Shown here piece by piece: positions 60,165-64,000 of a DNA stretch of 64,000 nucleotides. The stretch is taken from contig CAJUPW010000012.1 in NCBI GenBank assembly GCA_910588635.1, positions 5,871-69,870 on the forward strand, read 5' to 3'. Both the position numbers and the translations under genes were made by a program. How positions within the stretch are numbered: the first letter of the stretch is position 1; each line of letters opens with the position of its first letter. Source of the DNA: an uncultured Oscillospiraceae bacterium (GTDB lineage Bacteria; Bacillota; Clostridia; Oscillospirales; Oscillospiraceae). A model generated the notes under the pieces. It was not told the origin of the DNA. It saw only the letters and a list, made by a program, of their open reading frames with translations, and made no database searches.

Positions 60165-60536
60165 TTGAAGAAACAAAACTTTTGGGGGCGGCTGGGTCCC
60201 CGGCTCCCCAGGTACTACGTCCAGACCATGGCCGTGGTGGTGCTGTGCGCCTGCATGGTGACACCTGCCTTCGCCCTGGACGATATGTGGACGGTCGCCA
60301 ACCGGATCATTGTGGATGTCTATGGCAAAATCGCCGGCGTCAGCACTGTCCTGGCCGGTCTGATGTCCGCCGTGGCGGTGGTGGGAGCCAAGCTGTCCAA
60401 CAACCAGCACAAGGTGGACCAGGCCTGGGACTGGCTCAAGCGCATCTGGATCGCCTGGATGATTATCAACGGCATTGGGGCCTTTATCGCCTATGTCACC
60501 CCGCTGTTCAGCGGCCTGGCTACCCTGACGCCCTGA
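60165..60536 (+). CDS. small conjugation membrane protein (Maff2/VirB2-like)
   Basis: 123 residues from TTG with AAGGAGG upstream. A cleavable-looking N-terminal segment (YVQTMAVVVLCACMVTPAFA) is followed by two membrane helices (KIAGVSTVLAGLMSAVAVVGAKLS; IWIAWMIINGIGAFIAYVTPLF), the size and layout of VirB2-like pilins and of the Maff2/DUF3852 proteins that sit next to VirB6 genes in clostridial ICEs. The VirB6-like gene follows after an inserted reverse-strand gene. Confidence 0.78.
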   Translation: MKKQNFWGRLGPRLPRYYVQTMAVVVLCACMVTPAFALDDMWTVANRIIVDVYGKIAGVSTVLAGLMSAVAVVGAKLSNNQHKVDQAWDWLKRIWIAWMIINGIGAFIAYVTPLFSGLATLTP

Positions 60537-60541
60537 TTTCT

Positions 60542-61840
60542 TCAGGTGAGTACAGGCACTCTATCTATTTCTAATTGCGTAACATCTAATGCAGTCGAAT
60601 ATGTTTCAATACTTGGCGTCAATGTTACCTTTCCATAAACTAATTCCTCCAACTGAAGCACATCTGTATATGGCGGTAGAAAATTAAAATAGTCAAAACC
60701 CTCATGCGTTGGTTTTGTTGTCGGGCCATAGAACAGTACATAATTATAACCTGTAGGGTTCACACTGCTGCTGAATACGATTCCTTGATAACCAGATTTT
60801 CGAATATATTCTGCCATCAACTGCGTGGGGACATAGTCCAGATTTGCGGTTTCCTCCAAAACAGGTTTGCTAATCTCATGGGCAAAACGAAGCAAAAAGT
60901 CCTTGATCCACAGCATATCCGGGTTATACTCCTCGGAAAAAATGCTACCTGTATCGAAGTTTTGTTTCTGTATGCTTTCTACAGTTAAATCAAGCAATAG
61001 TAACGGTTTTTTGAGTGTGAATTTACCCCAAAGTGCAGTTTGGCCATCTGAGATATGAGTCTCTTTGGCGCAGGTTTTAAAGCTGTTGGATAAATATATG
61101 TAAGGGATACCAGCTGGACTCATACGGTTTTGTTTCACAGTCATATAAGGGGCAGGACCAATCTCCTGGTATTGATCCATTTCTTCCAAGTCGGCGCGGA
61201 TATTTTCGCCAGACAGATTGTAGATGCGTATTCGGTGCAATTGTGCCTTGTATACTCTTTTTTCTACCTGTTGCCAAATATTTTCCAGGACTTTCAGCAG
61301 GTGCTCTCTGGTCGGCTTGCTGGACATGTCGAAAAAACGGTTGTAGTGCTGACAAATGTATTTAAATCTGTCCCATGTACTACGCATTTTGATTTCTCCC
61401 ATATCTGAAAGATCACTTGGGAATATAGTGCGCTGCATAAAATTGTTGCCAAAAATGTCCTGAAATTCAAGATCCTTATCCCCTCCATGTTTAATATCTC
61501 TGAGGGACAGCTGGGAATCCATCATGTCTTCTAGTAGGATGATATATGTTTCGTCCAAACTAAGCAGACGTTCGGAAAAGATACACAGTTCCTCAGTCAA
61601 AATTTCATGTATGGAGAGCGGGTGACAAAGTCCTTCTTTTACCAGTAGATAGTCCACCTCTTCATAAGCTCGGCGCAGGCCCGCTTTGATAAAGTCTCCT
61701 ACTTGTTCGGTATCACATACCTTGACTTTCTTGCTTTTACAGTAGGGACAGTCTCCAGATTGTCCGTGTTCTTGGATGAAAGTATGTATCATGTCGTCAC
61801 TAAAACACATCTCACAGCAATAGCCTTGGTACTTGTCCAT
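60542..61840 (-). CDS. zinc-finger/HEPN-like and RES-domain protein, candidate defence toxin
   Basis: 432 residues from ATG with GAGGTG upstream. The N-terminus has a four-cysteine finger (CCEMC ... CPYCKSKKVKVCD). A helical middle (about 50-210) resembles the HEPN-like N-terminal domain found before RES domains. The C-terminal part is a RES domain: NRMSPAGIPYIYLSNSFKTCAKET and GYQGIVFSSSVNPTGYNYVLF carry the conserved R, Y, E and S positions. RES toxins degrade NAD+. No Xre/ParS antitoxin is adjacent. The DNA is AT-rich and inserted between two transfer genes on the opposite strand, as ICE cargo. Confidence 0.8.
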   Translation of the reverse strand: MDKYQGYCCEMCFSDDMIHTFIQEHGQSGDCPYCKSKKVKVCDTEQVGDFIKAGLRRAYEEVDYLLVKEGLCHPLSIHEILTEELCIFSERLLSLDETYIILLEDMMDSQLSLRDIKHGGDKDLEFQDIFGNNFMQRTIFPSDLSDMGEIKMRSTWDRFKYICQHYNRFFDMSSKPTREHLLKVLENIWQQVEKRVYKAQLHRIRIYNLSGENIRADLEEMDQYQEIGPAPYMTVKQNRMSPAGIPYIYLSNSFKTCAKETHISDGQTALWGKFTLKKPLLLLDLTVESIQKQNFDTGSIFSEEYNPDMLWIKDFLLRFAHEISKPVLEETANLDYVPTQLMAEYIRKSGYQGIVFSSSVNPTGYNYVLFYGPTTKPTHEGFDYFNFLPPYTDVLQLEELVYGKVTLTPSIETYSTALDVTQLEIDRVPVLT

Positions 61841-61957
61841 ACAAAACACCTCGGTGCTATTCTACACGTTTCTCTGCTTGTTGACAACTTATTATGCTAA
61901 AAATTTGGGGACGACTGGAGATATCTTGCCGTTCCGTGTTTAAAGGAGGTGTTTTCT

Positions 61958-64000
61958 CTGCTTGAATTTATCTTTCAAGGCTTTTGTGAGTGGGTCTACG
62001 GCCTGATTTTGGAAATCTGGAATTACTTTTCCTCGGCCCTGCTGGATGTTATGAGCCTGGATTTCGCCTACATCAAGACCCACATCCCCGTCATGGGGGA
62101 CATACAGCAAATCATTTTGGCGGTAGGCTGGGCGCTGCTGCTGGGGAACCTGGTGTTCCAGGCCCTGCGGAGCATGGCCGCCGGGCTGGGCTTCGAGGGG
62201 GAAGACCCCAAGCTGCTCTTTGCCCGGACTTTTGTGTTTGGCTTCCTCCTGCTGGCCAGCCCGCAAATCTGCGAGATCGTGTTGGGCATGACCAGCAAAG
62301 TGATCGCCTTGCTGGAGGTCCCGGACGCCATCAACGTCAAGCTGGTGGACGGCAGCGTCTTTGGCGTCTTTACCGCCTCCTGGCTGCTGGTCATCATCTT
62401 CGACCTCATCACCATGTTCATGGTGTTCTCCCTGCTGCTGGAGGTGGCGGAGCGGTACATGGTGCTGGCTATGCTCACCGTCATGGCCCCGCTGGCTTTT
62501 GCTATGGGTGGCAGTAAGAGCACATCGGAGATTTTCTCCGGCTGGTGCCGGATGTTCGGCAGTATGTGCTTTCTCATGGCCACCAACATTGTCTTTTTCA
62601 AAATGCTGCTGTCGGTGGTGTCCACCGTCCCCAGCTTTCCCGACGTATTCCTATGGATGGTACTCATTGTCAGCATTGTCAAGGTGGCGAAAAAGGCGGA
62701 CGAAATTATCACCCGGATCGGCCTGAATCCAGCCATCACTGGAAACAAGTCCAGTCTCCCCGGCGTAATCGCCTACACCGTATTCCGTACCGCTCTGTCT
62801 ATGGTGACAAAGGGCGCGGCGAACGGGATCGGCGGCGCTCTGGGCCTGACCGGAAAAGCGGCGGCAGGTGTTGGCAAGAGCACCGGCATAGGAAAAGGCG
62901 CGGCTGGCAGAGCCTTCAAGGGTGCCGGGAAAGGTTTTGGCGCTGTGGCTGGCGCTGTCGGCGGGATCGGCGGCACCGCGGTTGGCGCGGCTGTGGGAGG
63001 GATCGGCGGTGCGGCAGCTAGCCTCCGCTATGGCGGAGGCCGGACTCAGACCAGCCAGACCGATACCCGGCAGGAACAGCAGTCCAACACTCAGCAGGAA
63101 CAAAACCGGCACACATCCCAACAGAATACATCCCAATCGCAAACCGGCGGCCAACATCAAACGGCAGGGCAGGAACGCACATCCGGCGGTCAGAGAACTG
63201 GCCCCGGCGGTGTGACCCGTCCAGGCCGATTCAGCAGGAAAACATCTGTGCAGCCCGGTACTCGCCGAGGCTCCAGCTATGTCACGCTGCCCGACAGTCA
63301 GAGCAAAACAGAGGAAAAATCCACTTCTTCCAGTGGATTCACTGGCTTTCACGGTCCGCAGGGTGGCGGCTTTACCGGCAGCGCACCCAGCAGAGGTGAT
63401 GGCTTCACCGGGGGTCGGGGCGGCGGTTTCTTCAAGGACATCCCGAGGGGCGGCGGCTTCACCAGCGAGGGTACTCCCTGTGGCGGCGGATTTTCCAAGG
63501 ACACCCCGAGGGGAGGCGGCTTCACCGGCGAGGGTACTCCCCGTGGCGGCGGATTTTCCAAGGACGCCCCAAGGGGTGGCGGCTTTACCGGCGAGGGTAC
63601 TCCTCGCAGCGGAGGTTTTGGTGGTAGCTCTAGCGATACTCACAGCGGCTTTGGCGGCGCTGGTGCAAAAACGGATACCCCTCGCGGTGGCGGCACGTTC
63701 GGGGGAAGGCCCAGCGGCACACCCCGAGGCGCTGGTTTCGGCGGTACATTCTCCAAAACCTCTCAGAAAATGGAAATCTCTCAGTCCGGTGCAGCAGGAA
63801 CCGGGACGCCGCCAACAAGTGGAAAGCCTGGGATGGGAACTTCCGGCTCTCAACCCGGCGCAGCAGGAATGGGGACCCGCAGCACACAGCGTCCTCCTGC
63901 CACAGAACCCCGGCACAGCAGGAATATGCCCCCGACAACCGCTGCGCCCACATCAGGGGTGCAGAGCTCCAGCCCGGTACAGCAGGAACAGCGCCGGGTC
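61958..64000 (+). CDS. VirB6/TrbL-like conjugal transfer membrane protein (runs off right edge)
   Basis: 681 codons remain open to the edge. AAAGGAGGT at 61942-61950 is followed seven bases later by an in-frame CTG, giving MLEFIFQGFCEWVYGLILEI; the first in-frame ATG is 31 codons later and would lose the first helix. The first 290 residues hold about six membrane helices (VFGVFTASWLLVIIFDLITMF, YMVLAMLTVMAPLAFAMGG). A Gly/Ala-rich segment and a long low-complexity hydrophilic tail with Gln-rich and GGGFTGEGTPRGGGF repeats follow. VirB6/TrbL proteins form the inner-membrane channel of type IV secretion. Confidence 0.85.
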   Translation, partial: MLEFIFQGFCEWVYGLILEIWNYFSSALLDVMSLDFAYIKTHIPVMGDIQQIILAVGWALLLGNLVFQALRSMAAGLGFEGEDPKLLFARTFVFGFLLLASPQICEIVLGMTSKVIALLEVPDAINVKLVDGSVFGVFTASWLLVIIFDLITMFMVFSLLLEVAERYMVLAMLTVMAPLAFAMGGSKSTSEIFSGWCRMFGSMCFLMATNIVFFKMLLSVVSTVPSFPDVFLWMVLIVSIVKVAKKADEIITRIGLNPAITGNKSSLPGVIAYTVFRTALSMVTKGAANGIGGALGLTGKAAAGVGKSTGIGKGAAGRAFKGAGKGFGAVAGAVGGIGGTAVGAAVGGIGGAAASLRYGGGRTQTSQTDTRQEQQSNTQQEQNRHTSQQNTSQSQTGGQHQTAGQERTSGGQRTGPGGVTRPGRFSRKTSVQPGTRRGSSYVTLPDSQSKTEEKSTSSSGFTGFHGPQGGGFTGSAPSRGDGFTGGRGGGFFKDIPRGGGFTSEGTPCGGGFSKDTPRGGGFTGEGTPRGGGFSKDAPRGGGFTGEGTPRSGGFGGSSSDTHSGFGGAGAKTDTPRGGGTFGGRPSGTPRGAGFGGTFSKTSQKMEISQSGAAGTGTPPTSGKPGMGTSGSQPGAAGMGTRSTQRPPATEPRHSRNMPPTTAAPTSGVQSSSPVQQEQRRV
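63400..63620 (+). repeat. tandem Gly-rich repeats in the VirB6-like tail
   Basis: Repeats of about 60 bases (GGCGGCTTCACC-GGCGAGGGTACTCC-type units) encode FTGEGTPRGGGFSKDTPRGG, three near-identical copies. Likely length-variable. Confidence 0.7.

Larger units (their letters stand above)
42745..64000. mobile_element. integrative conjugative element, left part (continues past window)
   Basis: The left edge is inferred from the truncation of the ATPase-like gene at about 42745. Contents are typical of clostridial ICEs: parA, parB, Bro-N protein, RelE-like protein, small membrane proteins, a sortase, a giant LPxTG-type adhesin, VirB2/Maff2-like and VirB6/TrbL-like transfer proteins. No integrase, relaxase or VirB4/VirD4 is in the window; they should lie to the right. 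Base composition drops locally at several cargo genes. Confidence 0.8.

Overview
The window is a high-GC Firmicutes chromosome, most like the gut Oscillospiraceae group (Flavonifractor/Pseudoflavonifractor type). The evidence is a strictly anaerobic gene set (two flavodiiron proteins, a rubredoxin-tailed acyl-CoA dehydrogenase), a GerMN spore-germination-type lipoprotein, an L27 with the Firmicutes N-terminal extension next to its Prp protease, Clostridia-type signalling proteins, and strong AAGGAGG ribosome binding sites. The genus is inferred from family knowledge; no 16S gene is present.

Layout. 1-11.0 kb is ordinary core: DegV-like protein (partial), trmD, a flavodiiron protein with a rubredoxin tail, an RluA-type pseudouridine synthase, yceD-rpmF, a D-Ala-D-Ala carboxypeptidase, a ComEA-like protein, a two-component system with a GerMN lipoprotein, an O-acetylhomoserine sulfhydrylase and a DUF3783 protein. 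A tRNA-Arg(ACG) follows. 11.6-15.4 kb holds a same-strand cluster: an Rrf2 regulator, an unusual acyl-CoA dehydrogenase/EtfA/rubredoxin fusion and a second flavodiiron protein. This reads as a redox-sensed O2/NO scavenging module that could draw electrons from acyl-CoA. 15.4-28.9 kb holds an AT-rich NapH-like Fe-S membrane protein, glnS, a YdeI-like protein, a thioredoxin/thioredoxin-reductase-like pair whose reductase lacks the NADPH motif, two small membrane proteins, carAB and a large hybrid histidine kinase.

29.0-35.5 kb is a collagen-like (Gly-X-Y) surface protein gene followed by a glycosyltransferase, a pair that recalls spore-surface BclA/SgtA loci. The collagen gene is split by a 4.19-kb element carrying a large serine recombinase, a small accessory protein, a FIST-domain protein and a soluble chemoreceptor-like protein. 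Removing the element between AT dinucleotides at its two ends rejoins the gene in frame.

35.6-42.7 kb is core again: obg, rplU-prp-rpmA (separated from obg by a small cassette containing a maa gene with an amber codon), and glnA. At about 42.75 kb an ATPase-like gene of the PRK06851 type is cut off, and an integrative conjugative element (ICE) begins that runs off the right edge. Its backbone is parA-parB, a Bro-N protein, a RelE-like protein, a sortase operon, an HD-GYP protein, a small VirB2/Maff2-like membrane protein and a VirB6/TrbL-like channel protein. Its cargo is an SLH protein, a 2871-residue CnaB-repeat adhesin ending in LPKTGY, and three reverse-strand genes (methyltransferase, 50-residue zinc ribbon, and a zinc-finger/HEPN-RES protein that may be a defence toxin).
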